Notes: generated by a model from the sequence alone, not told the origin. A stretch of DNA of 64,000 bases from Fertoeibacter niger (GCF_009380135.2 NZ_WHUT02000017.1:1-64000); one strand, 5' to 3'; numbered from the stretch's first letter, positions 1 to 9,307 are shown. Program-made: numbers and translations.

Positions 1-327
1 CAATACCTCAGCGCAACCAACCGCCTCATCTCCAGATTTCCAAACTTCCCGACTTCCGCAGCACTTCCGCGCCGCCCCGCCGTTCCGTCCACCGTCACTT
101 CCGCTTCGGTGAGGCGGTGTTTAGGCCTGCTCGCCGAAAGCCGCAAGCAGAAAAATCGGTCTTCATGACGTTTTTTTGTCAGCGCCAACATTTGTTGGGT
201 TTTTTCGCAGCCCATGCCGCGCAAACAGGCGGAGGTTCGCGCAGTTTTCGCTCCCGATCGAGCGAAACCGTGCGAAATCGACCCGTGATTCCCCGCGCTT
301 GGGTGAATCGCCGACTCGATTCCGTCC
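1..327. other. Gene-free left edge
   Basis: No reading frame here has a convincing start, codon bias or recognisable product. The stretch contains one weak stem-loop followed by a T-run (185-205, listed separately) and a perfect 8-bp inverted repeat at 246-253/260-267 with a 6-bp loop. Both could belong to the 3' region of a rightward transcript entering from outside the window. Confidence 0.5.
185..205 (+). terminator. Candidate intrinsic terminator of a gene left of the window
   Basis: A short stem, CCAAC pairing with GTTGG around a small AT loop (185-198), is followed by G and six T residues (200-205). The layout fits a weak Rho-independent terminator on the plus strand. No rightward gene lies between position 1 and here, so it would serve one beyond the left edge. 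Confidence 0.35.
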
Positions 328-2007
328 CTATGGGGCGAATCCCGGTCCTGCATGGGTGATCCGTCCACCGCAAATCGTCAGCGCGATGCCAAGTTCGGGC
401 AGGCCGGCCAGCGCTGCAACCTCGATATCACCGCCCAGCAGCACCAGATCCGCCGCAAGCCCTGGCACCAGCCGCCCGGTCAGCCCGTCACGATGCGCGG
501 CCCAGGCCCCGCCAGCCGTATAGCCATGCAGGCTGGCCATCAGGTCCAGCCGCTCATCGCCGCATCCGGGGTAAGGCACGCGCGCCAGCGCCGCATGCAG
601 GCCGCGCAGCACCGACACATCCGTCACCGGCCAGTCAGAAGCAAAGGCAATGGGCGCCCCCGCCTCGGCCAGCGTGCGCCACAGATAGGCATCGCGCCAG
701 CGCCCCTGCCCGATCAGCGTCAGTGTCGGCTCCAGCGGAAAATCCATGGCACCCGGCGGATGTGGCGGCTGCACGCTGGCCACGATGCCCAAGGTGCCCA
801 GCCGGGCAATGTCCGCCCGGTCTATCAGCTCGATATGTTCAATCCGGTGACGGCTGTCGCGCCAGCCATTGGCGAGCCGCGCCGCCTCATAGCCGTCGAT
901 GGTGTTGCGCACCGCCCCGTCGCCAATGGCATGCACCGCCATCTGCATGCCGCGCCGGTCCACCTCTGTCGCGATCTCGGCAAAGCGCGGAGCTGAAAAC
1001 AGCGGCTCTGCCCGGTGCCCCGGCACACCGGGATAATCTTGCAACATGAAGGCGGTGCGGCTGTCCATCACCCCATCCATGAACATCTTCACGAAATTGC
1101 AGGTCAGCCAGTCATCGTTGAAATCACGGGTCATCTGGGCCGCGCGGTCCAGCGCCGCCAGATCCATATGCGGCTTGAAATGGAACGGCACCTTGACCCG
1201 CGCGGTCAGCGTGCCCGCATCCCGCATGCCTGCCAACAGTTCCAGCGTGTAGCGGTTGCCATCCATGTTCACCATCGAGGTGATGCCATGCGCCGCGCAA
1301 TGTGCCAGCCCGCGCGCGATCTTGGCCCGGTCGATGGCCATGTCTGCATCCGATGGCCAGGGTGAAGGCTCCTCGCCCGTGGCGATGCCCAGGTTCAGCC
1401 GTGCTTCGCCGCCCAGGGCCACCACCGGGGCAAAGGCCTCGAATTCGCGCAATTCTCCGCTGGCGGTGCCGTCTGGTGCCATCACCACCTCATGCCCATG
1501 CGGCATCGCCGCCCCTTGCAACAGCCCCGCCGCACGCAGCGCCGCCGTATTGGCCCAGACGGTGTGATGGTCGGGCGCGGTCATGGCGATGGGCCGGTCG
1601 GCGATGATCGCGTCCAGATCATGCCGGGTCACGGGCTTGTCCAGTATCGTGTAGTCTGCCCCCTGTGCCATCAGCAAAGGCTTGTCGGGGTTGGCCGCCG
1701 CATAGGCGCGGAACGCCGCCGTCAATGGCCCCGCGCCATGCACACCGCCCAGTTGCAGATGCGCCAGCTCTGCCCCGCCCAGCACCAGATGCAGGTGGCT
1801 TTCCACGAAACCCGGCAGCAGCGTGCGCCCGCCTGCGTCGATCACGCGCGTCTGCGGCCCGGCCAGCGCCTCTAAATCGCGCCCGCCCACGGCGATGATC
1901 CGGCCCCCGGCGCAGGCCACCGCCTCCGCCCTCGGATGCGCCGCATCCATCGTCAGCACGCGCGCATTGGTGATGATCAGTTCCGCCTGCATCTCATCCG
2001 CTTTCAT
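328..2007 (-). CDS. YtcJ-type metal-dependent amidohydrolase
   Basis: Protein of 559 residues from the amidohydrolase superfamily, YtcJ-like branch (Amidohydro_3), presumed cytoplasmic. It shows the N-terminal beta-strand region, the metal-binding LPGF-ESHLHL motif, a central HAIGDGAV motif, an RIEHIE motif that supplies a metal/catalytic His, and SDWPV near the C-terminus, the usual order for this family. The ATG at 2007 was chosen because longer frames would overlap the upstream agmatinase gene; ATG 1992 is a possible alternative. It follows the agmatinase-like gene on the same strand with a 62-bp gap that holds a hairpin element. The substrate cannot be told from sequence; amide or imide hydrolysis is the family norm. 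Confidence 0.85.
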   Translation of the reverse strand: MKADEMQAELIITNARVLTMDAAHPRAEAVACAGGRIIAVGGRDLEALAGPQTRVIDAGGRTLLPGFVESHLHLVLGGAELAHLQLGGVHGAGPLTAAFRAYAAANPDKPLLMAQGADYTILDKPVTRHDLDAIIADRPIAMTAPDHHTVWANTAALRAAGLLQGAAMPHGHEVVMAPDGTASGELREFEAFAPVVALGGEARLNLGIATGEEPSPWPSDADMAIDRAKIARGLAHCAAHGITSMVNMDGNRYTLELLAGMRDAGTLTARVKVPFHFKPHMDLAALDRAAQMTRDFNDDWLTCNFVKMFMDGVMDSRTAFMLQDYPGVPGHRAEPLFSAPRFAEIATEVDRRGMQMAVHAIGDGAVRNTIDGYEAARLANGWRDSRHRIEHIELIDRADIARLGTLGIVASVQPPHPPGAMDFPLEPTLTLIGQGRWRDAYLWRTLAEAGAPIAFASDWPVTDVSVLRGLHAALARVPYPGCGDERLDLMASLHGYTAGGAWAAHRDGLTGRLVPGLAADLVLLGGDIEVAALAGLPELGIALTICGGRITHAGPGFAP

Positions 2008-2064
2008 CTTGGTTGAAATATCATGGGGGTAGGGCCTTGATGGCCGAGGGGGCAAAGCCCCCCC
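2002..2064 (-). repeat. Dispersed hairpin/GATATTT element, copy 1
   Basis: Read on the minus strand, a GGGGGC-ttt-GCCCCC hairpin (2048-2062) is followed by a C-rich tract and the core TGATATTT, then GAAA at the start codon of the amidohydrolase. The same arrangement of G/C hairpin, GATATTT core and GAAA recurs before hisD (61647-61692) and, with a weaker hairpin, before proA (33209-33250). Function unknown. Confidence 0.45.
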
Positions 2065-2069
2065 GTCCT

Positions 2070-3047
2070 CTAATCCTGCGCGGCCAGCCGCTCGGCCATC
2101 ACGCACAGCAGTTCGAACATTACCGTCACGCCCAGAAAGGCCGTGCCACCAGTCGGGTCAAAGGGTGGCGACACCTCTACCATATCCGCCCCCACGATGT
2201 TGACGCCGCGCAGCAGCCGCACCACCTGCAAGGCCTGCCACGCATTCGGCCCGCCGATTTCGGGCGTGCCGGTGCCCGGGGCAAAGGCCGGGTCGATAAA
2301 GTCGATGTCGTAACTCACATAGGTCTCGCCATCCCCGGCAATGGCGCGCGCCTCGGCCATCACGTCCACCGGGCCACGGTCATGAAACTCCTCGATAGGG
2401 ATCACGCGGATGCCCACGGCATCGGCAAAATCCCGATCCTCGAAATCATAGGCCGGGCCCCGGATGCCGATCATGCAGACACGTTTCGGGTCCAGCAGCC
2501 CTTCCTCCACCGCGCGCCGGAAAGGCGTGCCATGGGTATACATGGTGCCACCGAAGTAGCTGTGGAACAGGTCTGTATGGCTGTCGAAATGGATCATCCC
2601 CAGGGGGCGGTCCTTGGCCAGCGCGCGCAGGATCGGCAGCGAACACAGATGGTCGCCCCCCGCCGTCAACGGCACGATGCCCGCCGCGCGCACCCGCGCA
2701 TAAAACGCTTCCATCCGGGCCAGACTGTCCATCAGGTCGGCGGGGTTCGGCCCGACATCGCCCAGATCGGCGCAGTTCACTAGATCGAAGGGCCGCACCC
2801 GGGTGACGCCGTTCGCCGCGCGGATCATGGTCGAAAGGTCGCGCAACTGGCGTGGCGCGTGGCGCGGGCCGGGGCGGTTGGTGGTGCCGCCGTCCCAGGG
2901 CGCGCCGATCAGACCCACCTGCACCTCGGCAAAGCGGGGATGATCGAACGGCACCAGCGGCAGCCGCATGAAGGTGGGAACACCGGCATAGCGTGGCAAG
3001 TCGAACCCCGACACCGGTCGAAAGAACCCGTCATCCGTCTTGTCCAT
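2070..3047 (-). CDS. speB: Agmatinase/arginase-family ureohydrolase
   Basis: Protein of 325 residues of the ureohydrolase family, which hydrolyses guanidino compounds to urea and an amine; agmatine to putrescine is the commonest assignment. The manganese-binding motifs are visible in order: GGDH, DSHTD within a longer His/Asp-rich segment, and SYDIDFIDPAFAPGTGTPE. The ATG at 3047 is preceded by a GGGAG ribosome-binding site 8 bases away; longer frames lack one. It lies upstream of the amidohydrolase on the same strand and is divergent from the bactofilin gene. Guanidinobutyrase or guanidinopropionase activity cannot be excluded, so the gene symbol is tentative. Confidence 0.85.
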   Translation of the reverse strand: MDKTDDGFFRPVSGFDLPRYAGVPTFMRLPLVPFDHPRFAEVQVGLIGAPWDGGTTNRPGPRHAPRQLRDLSTMIRAANGVTRVRPFDLVNCADLGDVGPNPADLMDSLARMEAFYARVRAAGIVPLTAGGDHLCSLPILRALAKDRPLGMIHFDSHTDLFHSYFGGTMYTHGTPFRRAVEEGLLDPKRVCMIGIRGPAYDFEDRDFADAVGIRVIPIEEFHDRGPVDVMAEARAIAGDGETYVSYDIDFIDPAFAPGTGTPEIGGPNAWQALQVVRLLRGVNIVGADMVEVSPPFDPTGGTAFLGVTVMFELLCVMAERLAAQD

Positions 3048-3238
3048 AGGTGTCTCCCTTGGCCGATTCCCGCCTGCATCAGACCATCCGGCCCCTGACT
3101 TGTCACCCTCTGCCGCAAAAGCCACCCGGGGCCTCTTGACCGCCGCGCGCCGTTCAGCCTCTATCGGGGGAAGCATGCGGGGCCAACCCGCCCCCCTCCG
3201 ACATTGGCGGCGGGGACAGCGCCACAAGGGAAGAGACC

Positions 3239-3604
3239 ATGCAGACCAAAGCCGATACCGCCCCCCCGCCCGCCGCGCGCAGCGGGGCCGCTCCGGGCAA
3301 ATCCACCCTTGCCGCCGATCTGCGCGTCACCGGCGACATCAGCTGCGATGGCAGCATCGAGGTGATGGGGTCGGTTGACGGCACGCTGACAGCGCGCGGT
3401 CTGCTGGTGGGCAACGAGGGCCGGGTGAACGGCACCGTCAGCGCCGAGATCATCGAGGTGCGGGGTCGGATGGATGGCCGCATCTCCTGCTCCAGCCTCA
3501 CGCTGCGCGGCTCGGCGCAGGTGACGGCCGATGTCACCTACCGCACGCTGATCATCGAAAGCGGCGCGCAGATCGACGGGCGGTTCAAACACACCAAGGA
3601 CTGA
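3239..3604 (+). CDS. Bactofilin family cytoskeletal protein
   Basis: A 121-residue bactofilin (polymer-forming, formerly DUF583). After a disordered Ala/Pro-rich leader of about 30 residues comes the right-handed beta-helix core with repeating hydrophobic/Gly units (D-RVTGDISCDGSIEVMGSVDG and so on), ending in a short polar tail. Bactofilins polymerise without nucleotide at the inner membrane and help position envelope enzymes. The gene stands alone between divergent agmatinase and convergent cupin genes and is followed by a strong hairpin, suggesting a monocistronic unit. Confidence 0.9.
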   Translation: MQTKADTAPPPAARSGAAPGKSTLAADLRVTGDISCDGSIEVMGSVDGTLTARGLLVGNEGRVNGTVSAEIIEVRGRMDGRISCSSLTLRGSAQVTADVTYRTLIIESGAQIDGRFKHTKD

Positions 3605-3616
3605 TCGCGAAGCCCG

Positions 3617-3656
3617 GCACACAGCGGCGGTCACACCCGTGGCCGCCGCTGTGTGC
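3617..3656 (+). terminator. Strong hairpin terminator after bactofilin gene
   Basis: Perfect 14-bp inverted repeat, GCACACAGCGGCGG (3617-3630) with its complement at 3643-3656, 13 bases after the bactofilin stop codon. There is no T-run, so termination may be factor-assisted or bidirectional; the cupin gene on the other strand ends 84 bp further on. Confidence 0.65.
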
Positions 3657-3739
3657 TGTCTGGCCGCGATGTTTCATCCATTGCAGCGGGAAACAGTGCC
3701 TCGCGCGGGCCTGCGCCCGGCAAGACCTGCAATTGCCCC

Positions 3740-4039
3740 TCACGCACGCTGCTTCAACTCCACCTCGACGAAACTCATCCCCGGGCCGTCGCAGATGACA
3801 TTGTGCTCCACCCCCTCGGCCCGGCGATAGGCGCTGCCTGCGGGCACCAGCACCCGCCGCGTGCCGCCGCCCGGCTCCTCCAGCAGCATCGGGCAATCGG
3901 TGATCGCGGTGATCACATAATCATGCCCGTGCCGATGCCATCCGGTTTCCGCGCCAGAGGTGAAATCAAACCGCGTCACGCGCACCCGGTCATCATCCAC
4001 AAGCACAGTGGCGGTGCATTGCTGCCGCATCACTGGCAT
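3740..4039 (-). CDS. Small cupin-domain protein
   Basis: Single-domain cupin of 99 residues. The first cupin motif is seen as G-WHRHGHDYVI and the second as the AGSAYRRAEGVEHNV segment, giving the His ligands for a metal. It lies 22 bp downstream of the transaminase gene on the same strand and is probably co-transcribed. Small cupins of this kind serve as isomerases, dioxygenases or sensors; no specific substrate can be assigned. A second in-frame ATG lies at 4030. Confidence 0.75.
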   Translation of the reverse strand: MPVMRQQCTATVLVDDDRVRVTRFDFTSGAETGWHRHGHDYVITAITDCPMLLEEPGGGTRRVLVPAGSAYRRAEGVEHNVICDGPGMSFVEVELKQRA

Positions 4040-4061
4040 TTCCGCACCGCCATGCGCATCG

Positions 4062-5390
4062 TCAGTCCAGCGCGCTCAACACATCGCGAAGCGTATCCAA
4101 CAACTGATCGACCTGCGGCTTTTCGATGATCAGCGGTGGCGACATGGCGATGATGTCGCCCGTGGTGCGGATCAGGATGCCCTTTTCATAGGCTTTCAGG
4201 AACGCCGCAAAGGCCCGCTTGGTCGGCTGGCCCGGAATGCCCTCCAACTCGATCCCCGCGATCAGGCCCATGTTGCGCACGTCGATCACATGGCGCGCAT
4301 CGCGCAAGCTATGCACCGCCGCCTCCCAATAGGGCGCAATCGCGGCACAACGTTCAAACAGTGCCTCCTCGCGGTAGACCTCCAGCGTGGCGATCCCCGC
4401 GGCCGAGGCTATCGGGTTGCCGGAATAGGTATAGCCATGGAACAGCTCGATCATCCCCTCGGGTCCGTCCATGAAGGCGTCATGCACCGCGGCGGTCGTC
4501 AGCACCGCGCCCATCGGGATCACGCCGTTGGTCAGGCCCTTGGCCGTGGTCATCATGTCGGGCAGAACATCGAAATGCTGCGCGGCAAAGGCCGAGCCCA
4601 GACGGCCAAACCCCGTAATCACCTCGTCAAAGATCAGCAGGATACCGTGTTTTTTCGTGATCGCCCGCAGCTTTTCCAGATAGCCCACGGGCGGGATCAG
4701 CACGCCGGTCGATCCGGCCACAGGCTCCACAATCACCGCCGCGATGGTTTCAGCCCCGTGCAGCGCCACGATGCGTTCCAGATCATCGGCCAGATTGGCC
4801 CCATGCTCTGGCTGCCCCTTGGCAAAGGCGTTCTGCCCCGGCAAATGCGTGTGCGGCAGATGATCCACCCCACCCAGCAACGTGCCAAACATCTTGCGGT
4901 TATTCACGATGCCGCCCACCGAAATGCCGCCAAAGTTCACGCCGTGATAGCCGCGTTCCCGCCCGATCAGCCGGGTGCGCGCGCCTTCACCCCGCGCGCG
5001 GTGATAGGCGATAGCCAGCTTCAGCGCCGTTTCCACCGATTCAGACCCGGAATTGGTGTAGAACACATGCTCGATGCCCTTGGGCGCCATGTCGATGATG
5101 CGGTTCGCCAATTCAAACGCAATAGGGTGGCCCATCTGGAACGCCGGGGCATAGTCCAGCTCTGCCGCCTGGCGGGCAATCGCCTCGGTGATCTTGGGGC
5201 GGCAATGGCCCGCGTTGCAGCACCACAGCCCCGCCGTGCCATCCAGCACCTGCCGTCCCTCGGCGGTGGTGTAATGCATGTCCTTCGCACCGACCAGCAT
5301 GCGCGGGTTGCTTTTGAACTGCCGGTTCGCGGTGAAGGGCATCCAGAAGGCGTTCAGGTCGTTCGGGGTTGGCTTGCGGTCAAGCGCCAT
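4062..5390 (-). CDS. Omega-amino acid:pyruvate aminotransferase (beta-alanine transaminase)
   Basis: Class III PLP-dependent aminotransferase of 442 residues, matching the beta-alanine:pyruvate transaminase group (EC 2.6.1.18), which forms malonate semialdehyde and alanine. Diagnostic features are the N-terminal NDLNAFWMPFTANRQFK segment, the GTAGLWC motif, the NSGSE phosphate-binding turn, the DEVITGFGRLG motif holding the PLP-pyridine Asp, and TTAKGLTNG with the Schiff-base Lys. ATG 5390 has GGAG 6 bases upstream. The gene is divergent from rutR, and a RutR-type operator lies 51 bp upstream. This fits consumption of beta-alanine released by reductive uracil degradation. Confidence 0.88.
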   Translation of the reverse strand: MALDRKPTPNDLNAFWMPFTANRQFKSNPRMLVGAKDMHYTTAEGRQVLDGTAGLWCCNAGHCRPKITEAIARQAAELDYAPAFQMGHPIAFELANRIIDMAPKGIEHVFYTNSGSESVETALKLAIAYHRARGEGARTRLIGRERGYHGVNFGGISVGGIVNNRKMFGTLLGGVDHLPHTHLPGQNAFAKGQPEHGANLADDLERIVALHGAETIAAVIVEPVAGSTGVLIPPVGYLEKLRAITKKHGILLIFDEVITGFGRLGSAFAAQHFDVLPDMMTTAKGLTNGVIPMGAVLTTAAVHDAFMDGPEGMIELFHGYTYSGNPIASAAGIATLEVYREEALFERCAAIAPYWEAAVHSLRDARHVIDVRNMGLIAGIELEGIPGQPTKRAFAAFLKAYEKGILIRTTGDIIAMSPPLIIEKPQVDQLLDTLRDVLSALD

Positions 5391-5440
5391 GGCGGGCTCC
5401 GGTTCGGGCGGGCCATGCTGCGGCACCGCTGGCTTAGGGT

Positions 5441-5456
5441 TTGACCACTTGGTCAA
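5441..5456. promoter_or_regulatory. RutR operator between transaminase gene and rutR
   Basis: The 16-bp sequence TTGACCACTTGGTCAA is a perfect 7-bp inverted repeat with a 2-bp centre and matches the E. coli RutR consensus TTGACCA-N2-TGGTCAA at every fixed position. It sits between two divergent start codons, one of which encodes a RutR homologue. Its left half, TTGACC, could also be a -35 element for rutR, with TAGCAT 18 bases on as a poor -10, which would make the gene autorepressed. Confidence 0.88.
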
Positions 5457-5600
5457 TATCACGCTAGCATCGGGTCAGGCACCGTCAAGGGGCCACGATC
5501 CGCGATGATGAGGTGCCCGCAGCATGACCGCTTTCCCGCCTGCCGTCACGACAATCTGCGCCACGCGCCGGTGGCCCTGCGACATCGGCGGGGCCATGGC

Positions 5601-6218
5601 ATGACAAAAGCGCGCCCACGCACGCGAATTCAGCAGAAAAATTCGGAAACCATCCTTGAGGCCGCGCTGGAGGTGTTTTCGCAGCACGGCTTTCGCGGTG
5701 CCACGCTGGATCAGATCGCCGATGTGGCGGGCCTGTCGAAACCCAACCTGCTGTATTACTTCCCCTCGAAAGAGGCGATCCACCAGACATTGCTGACCGA
5801 ACTCTTGGCCACCTGGCTGGACCCGTTGCGCGCCATGAAACCCGACGGCGACCCGGTGACGGAAATCATGGGCTATGTGCGCCGCAAACTGGATCTGGCG
5901 CGCGACTATCCGCGCGAAAGCCGGCTGTTTGCCAATGAGATCCTGCAAGGCGCACCCCGGATGATGGAGGCGATCACCGGCGATCTGAAATCGCTGGTCG
6001 ATGAAAAGACCATCATCCTGCGCCGCTGGATGGACGAGGGCCGCATCGCCCGCGTCCATCCGGTGCATCTGATCTTTTCGATCTGGGCGCTGACCCAGCA
6101 TTACGCGGATTTCGACGTGCAGGTGCATGCCGTGCTGGGGCCGGGCGAACCCGATCCCTACCCCGAGGCAGCGCGCTATCTGGAGGTGCTGTTCACCAAA
6201 CTGCTGGCCCCGGCCTAG
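5601..6218 (+). CDS. rutR: TetR-family pyrimidine regulator RutR
   Basis: A 205-residue TetR-family repressor closely resembling E. coli RutR along its whole length. The N-terminal helix-turn-helix runs through [34 protein letters not shown]. The C-terminal ligand domain keeps [26 protein letters not shown] and HLIF-IWA-TQHYADF-VQV. RutR senses uracil and thymine and controls pyrimidine use. ATG 5601 begins the conserved part; upstream ATGs in frame lack homology. Its stop codon overlaps the stop of the convergent oxidoreductase gene by 4 bp, so both ends share CTAG. Confidence 0.93.
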   Translation: MTKARPRTRIQQKNSETILEAALEVFSQHGFRGATLDQIADVAGLSKPNLLYYFPSKEAIHQTLLTELLATWLDPLRAMKPDGDPVTEIMGYVRRKLDLARDYPRESRLFANEILQGAPRMMEAITGDLKSLVDEKTIILRRWMDEGRIARVHPVHLIFSIWALTQHYADFDVQVHAVLGPGEPDPYPEAARYLEVLFTKLLAPA

Positions 6219-7222
6219 GCGGCTTGCCGTTCCGCCACGATGCCCGCCAGCACTTCGGCAGCAATTCGGAAGGAATTCTTGCGCGCCACCGGGTCATGGA
6301 TCATTGCCGTCACCAGCAGTTCATCGGGCTGATACTCGGCAATCAATGCACGCAACTCCCGCTCTACCGTCGCCCGCGACCCCGTGGCCGAACAGGACAG
6401 CGCCTGTTCCGCCGCCGCCAGATAAGGCGCGGGCACCACTGCTGTTATGTCATCAACCGGGCGGGGCAGCTTGCCCGGCGTGCCCAGCCGCAGCCGGGCA
6501 AAGGCCTGCTGCTGCGAGGTTTTCAGATACCGCGCCTCGGCATCCGTTTCAGCGGCAAACACCCCCGCCGCCATCATGAAATAGGGCCGCGCCAGATAGG
6601 CCGAAGGCCGAAACGTCTGCCGGTAGGTCGCCGCCGCATCAGACAGCATCGCTGGCGCGAAATGCGAGGCAAAGGCATAGGGCAGCCCCAGATAGGCCGC
6701 CAGTTGCGCGCCATATAGGCTGGAACCCAATATCCACACCGGCACATGGGTGCCCGCGCCGGGAATGGCGCGGATCGGTGCATTCTCGGGCATGTCGCCG
6801 AAATACTCCATCAGTTCCACCACATCCTGCGGAAAGCTGTCATTCGCCTCCATATGCCGGCGCAGCGCGCGGGCCGTGCCCTGATCGGTGCCGGGCGCGC
6901 GGCCAAGGCCAAGGTCAATACGGCCCGGAAACAGCGTGGCCAGTGTGCCGAACTGTTCCGCAATCACCAAGGGCGCGTGGTTGGGCAGCATGATGCCCCC
7001 TGCCCCCACGCGGATGCTGCGGGTGCCCGCCGCCACATGGCCGATGACGATGCTGGTCGCCGCCGAGGCGATGCCCAGCATGTTGTGGTGCTCGGCCAGC
7101 CAGAAGCGGTGATAGCCCAGCCCTTCGGCATGCCGCGCCAGATCCAGCGTGTTGGCCAGCGCATCGGCGGCGGTCGACCCTTCGGGGATCGGTGACAGGT
7201 CGAGAACGGAATAGTGCTGCAT
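6215..7222 (-). CDS. LLM-class flavin-dependent oxidoreductase (MsnO8/YhbW-like)
   Basis: Luciferase-like monooxygenase of 335 residues. It has the N-terminal LDLSP-PEG and [19 protein letters not shown] segments and the [16 protein letters not shown] and [25 protein letters not shown] stretches typical of the MsnO8/YhbW subgroup, which binds FMN. ATG 7222 follows AAGGAG. The gene is the last of the minus-strand run preT-dedA-preA, 78 bp after preA. It is not RutA, whose sequence is different, so its role in pyrimidine breakdown is only suggested by location. Confidence 0.85.
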   Translation of the reverse strand: MQHYSVLDLSPIPEGSTAADALANTLDLARHAEGLGYHRFWLAEHHNMLGIASAATSIVIGHVAAGTRSIRVGAGGIMLPNHAPLVIAEQFGTLATLFPGRIDLGLGRAPGTDQGTARALRRHMEANDSFPQDVVELMEYFGDMPENAPIRAIPGAGTHVPVWILGSSLYGAQLAAYLGLPYAFASHFAPAMLSDAAATYRQTFRPSAYLARPYFMMAAGVFAAETDAEARYLKTSQQQAFARLRLGTPGKLPRPVDDITAVVPAPYLAAAEQALSCSATGSRATVERELRALIAEYQPDELLVTAMIHDPVARKNSFRIAAEVLAGIVAERQAA

Positions 7223-7300
7223 CGCGGTATCTCCTTGTCCCCCGATATGGCCCCGCCACACGGGCAGGCCAAGGGGGCGGGTGGGAAAACCTGCTGCCCG

Positions 7301-8599
7301 CTATTCTGCGGCCACGGATGGATTGTTCGGATGCTGCGTCCAGTTCGCATAATCCGTCACCTTGGCCCCGGTGCGCGGGTCAACCGCACCCTTTGGCAAT
7401 TCCACCATGGTGATGCAGTTTTCCACCGGGCAGACATTGACGCACAGGTTGCAGGCCACGCATTCGTCATCCATCACCTCGAAGACCCGGCCCGGCTTCA
7501 TGGCGATGGCCTGATGGCTGGTATCCTCGCAGGCCGCAAAGCAGCGCCCGCATTTGATGCAGGCGTCGGGGTCGATGCGGGCCTTGGTGACATAGTTCAG
7601 GTTCAGGAACTGCCAGTCGGTCACATTCGGCACAGCGCGGCCCACCAGTTCGACGGTGCTGGTCATGCCTTTTCGGTCCATGTAATCGCTTAGGCCGGAT
7701 ATCATCTCCTGCACGATCTTGAACCCATAGGTCATGGCGGCGGTGCAGACCTGCACATTGCCCGCGCCCAGCGTCATGAATTCGGCGGCGTCGCGCCATG
7801 TGGTCACACCGCCGATACCCGAGATCGGCAGGCCGTAGGTTTCAGGGCTGCGGGCAATCTCGGCCACCATGTTCAGCGCAATCGGCTTCACCGCCGGGCC
7901 GCAATAGCCGCCATGCGTGCCCTTGCCGTCGATCATCGGCTCGGGGCTGAAGTCATCAAGGTTGACCGAGGTGATGGAATTGATCGTGTTGATCAGGCTC
8001 ACCGCATCGGCCCCGCCCCGCTTTGCCGCCTCGGCGGGCTTGCGGATGTCGCTGATGTTGGGGGTCAGCTTCACGATGCAGGGCATCCGGCTGTGTTTCT
8101 TCACCCAGCGCGTGACCATCTCGATATATTCCGGCACCTGCCCCACGGCGCTGCCCATGCCGCGTTCGGCCATGCCGTGCGGGCAGCCAAAGTTCAATTC
8201 CACCCCGTCGGCCTCTGTATCCTCGATGCGCGCGAGGATGTCTTTCCACGAATCCTCGTCGCAGGGCACCATCAGGCTGATGATCAGCGCGCGGTCCTTC
8301 CAGTCGCGCTTTACCGCCTTGATCTCGCGCAGGTTCACCTCCAGCGGGCGGTCGGTGATCAGTTCGATGTTGTTCAGCCCCAGCAGCCGCCGGTCCGCCC
8401 CCCAGATCGCGCCATAGCGGGGGCCGTTGACGTTCACCACCGGCGGCCCTTCGGAGCCAAGCGTTTTCCACACCACCCCGCCCCATCCGGCCTCGAACGC
8501 GCGGCGCACGTTGTATTCCTTGTCGGTGGGCGGGGCCGAGGCCAGCCAGAACGGATTGGGGGATGTGATGCCGATGAATGTTGTGGTCAGGTCAGCCAT
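7301..8599 (-). CDS. preA: NAD-dependent dihydropyrimidine dehydrogenase, catalytic subunit PreA
   Basis: A 432-residue protein combining an FMN-binding dihydroorotate-dehydrogenase-like TIM barrel (residues about 1-320) with a C-terminal 2[4Fe-4S] ferredoxin domain, whose CIKCGRCFAAC and CVACNLCVNVC clusters are both intact. It reduces uracil and thymine to the 5,6-dihydro forms with electrons passed from PreT. The N-terminus (MADLTTTFIGITSPNPFWLASAPPT) and the catalytic-loop FGCPHGM motif are typical of PreA. ATG 8599 has a GGAGG site 7 bases upstream. It is separated from preT by a dedA gene. Confidence 0.94.
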   Translation of the reverse strand: MADLTTTFIGITSPNPFWLASAPPTDKEYNVRRAFEAGWGGVVWKTLGSEGPPVVNVNGPRYGAIWGADRRLLGLNNIELITDRPLEVNLREIKAVKRDWKDRALIISLMVPCDEDSWKDILARIEDTEADGVELNFGCPHGMAERGMGSAVGQVPEYIEMVTRWVKKHSRMPCIVKLTPNISDIRKPAEAAKRGGADAVSLINTINSITSVNLDDFSPEPMIDGKGTHGGYCGPAVKPIALNMVAEIARSPETYGLPISGIGGVTTWRDAAEFMTLGAGNVQVCTAAMTYGFKIVQEMISGLSDYMDRKGMTSTVELVGRAVPNVTDWQFLNLNYVTKARIDPDACIKCGRCFAACEDTSHQAIAMKPGRVFEVMDDECVACNLCVNVCPVENCITMVELPKGAVDPRTGAKVTDYANWTQHPNNPSVAAE

Positions 8600-8680
8600 G
8601 ATATTCCTCCTGCAACGGGCGGGCTGGCAGCACAAGGCTGCCGCTGGCGCGGGGGATGGACGGGGAAAGAAGGGGAATGG

Positions 8681-9229
8681 TCAGCCGGTGATCAGCCGCC
8701 ACAGCCAGCCGAACACCTGACCGGCGACCTCGCCGAATTTCGGCGTGACATAGGCCCAGGCCAGGCAACCGACGATGTTCACCGGCACAAAGAGCAGTGG
8801 CGAGATGCGCGATATGCCGGCCATCACGAACACCACCGCGCGCAGCGGGCCAAAGAAATGCCCGATCAGCACGGCCACCACGCCCCATTTCTGGAACGCC
8901 GCATTGCCGCGCGCCACAAGGTCGGGGTGATCGCGCAGCGGCCACAACCGCAAGATCGCGTCGCCATAGCGCCAGCCGATCCAGTAGGAAAACAGCGACC
9001 CGATCACCGCCCCCACCGACGCCCCGGCCCAGATCGGCAACAAGGACAACTCGCCCGTCGCCACCAGCGCCCCCACCCCCAGCAGAACGGCGGTGGACGG
9101 GATTATGATTGACAGGAAGGCGGTCGTCTCGCCCATGGCGAAGACCAGCGCGATCCAGAACGCCCAATCGCGGTTGTCGCGCACAAAGGCCAGCGTCGCC
9201 TCGATCACTGTGTCGATGAATGCGAACAT
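8681..9229 (-). CDS. DedA-family membrane protein
   Basis: Integral membrane protein of 182 residues with about five hydrophobic segments and the DedA/VTT core, including the re-entrant GHFFGPLRAVVFVMAGISR motif and the N-terminal E-TAFLSIIIPST stretch. DedA proteins are linked to undecaprenyl-phosphate or phospholipid flipping and to envelope or proton-motive-force homeostasis. It lies between preT (79-bp gap) and preA (81-bp gap) on the same strand, an unusual place for a DedA protein. ATG 9229 fits the conserved N-terminus; the ribosome-binding site is weak. Confidence 0.88.
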   Translation of the reverse strand: MFAFIDTVIEATLAFVRDNRDWAFWIALVFAMGETTAFLSIIIPSTAVLLGVGALVATGELSLLPIWAGASVGAVIGSLFSYWIGWRYGDAILRLWPLRDHPDLVARGNAAFQKWGVVAVLIGHFFGPLRAVVFVMAGISRISPLLFVPVNIVGCLAWAYVTPKFGEVAGQVFGWLWRLITG

Positions 9230-9307
9230 CGCCGCCCCTGTCTGCCCCGCCCCATGGTCCGGGGCCACGCCGACCTAGTGCTTTGGCAATGGATGCGCAA
9301 CCCCGGG

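Noticed and set aside
3960-5444. Long plus-strand frame opposite the transaminase
   Set aside because: Antisense open frame caused by high GC; the minus strand encodes a clear transaminase. The same applies to long antisense frames over preA, accC, sulP and proA.
6215-7222. Luciferase-like oxidoreductase as RutA pyrimidine monooxygenase
   Set aside because: RutA has a quite different N-terminus and FMN-site sequence; this protein matches the MsnO8/YhbW group, and no other rut genes are present apart from rutR.
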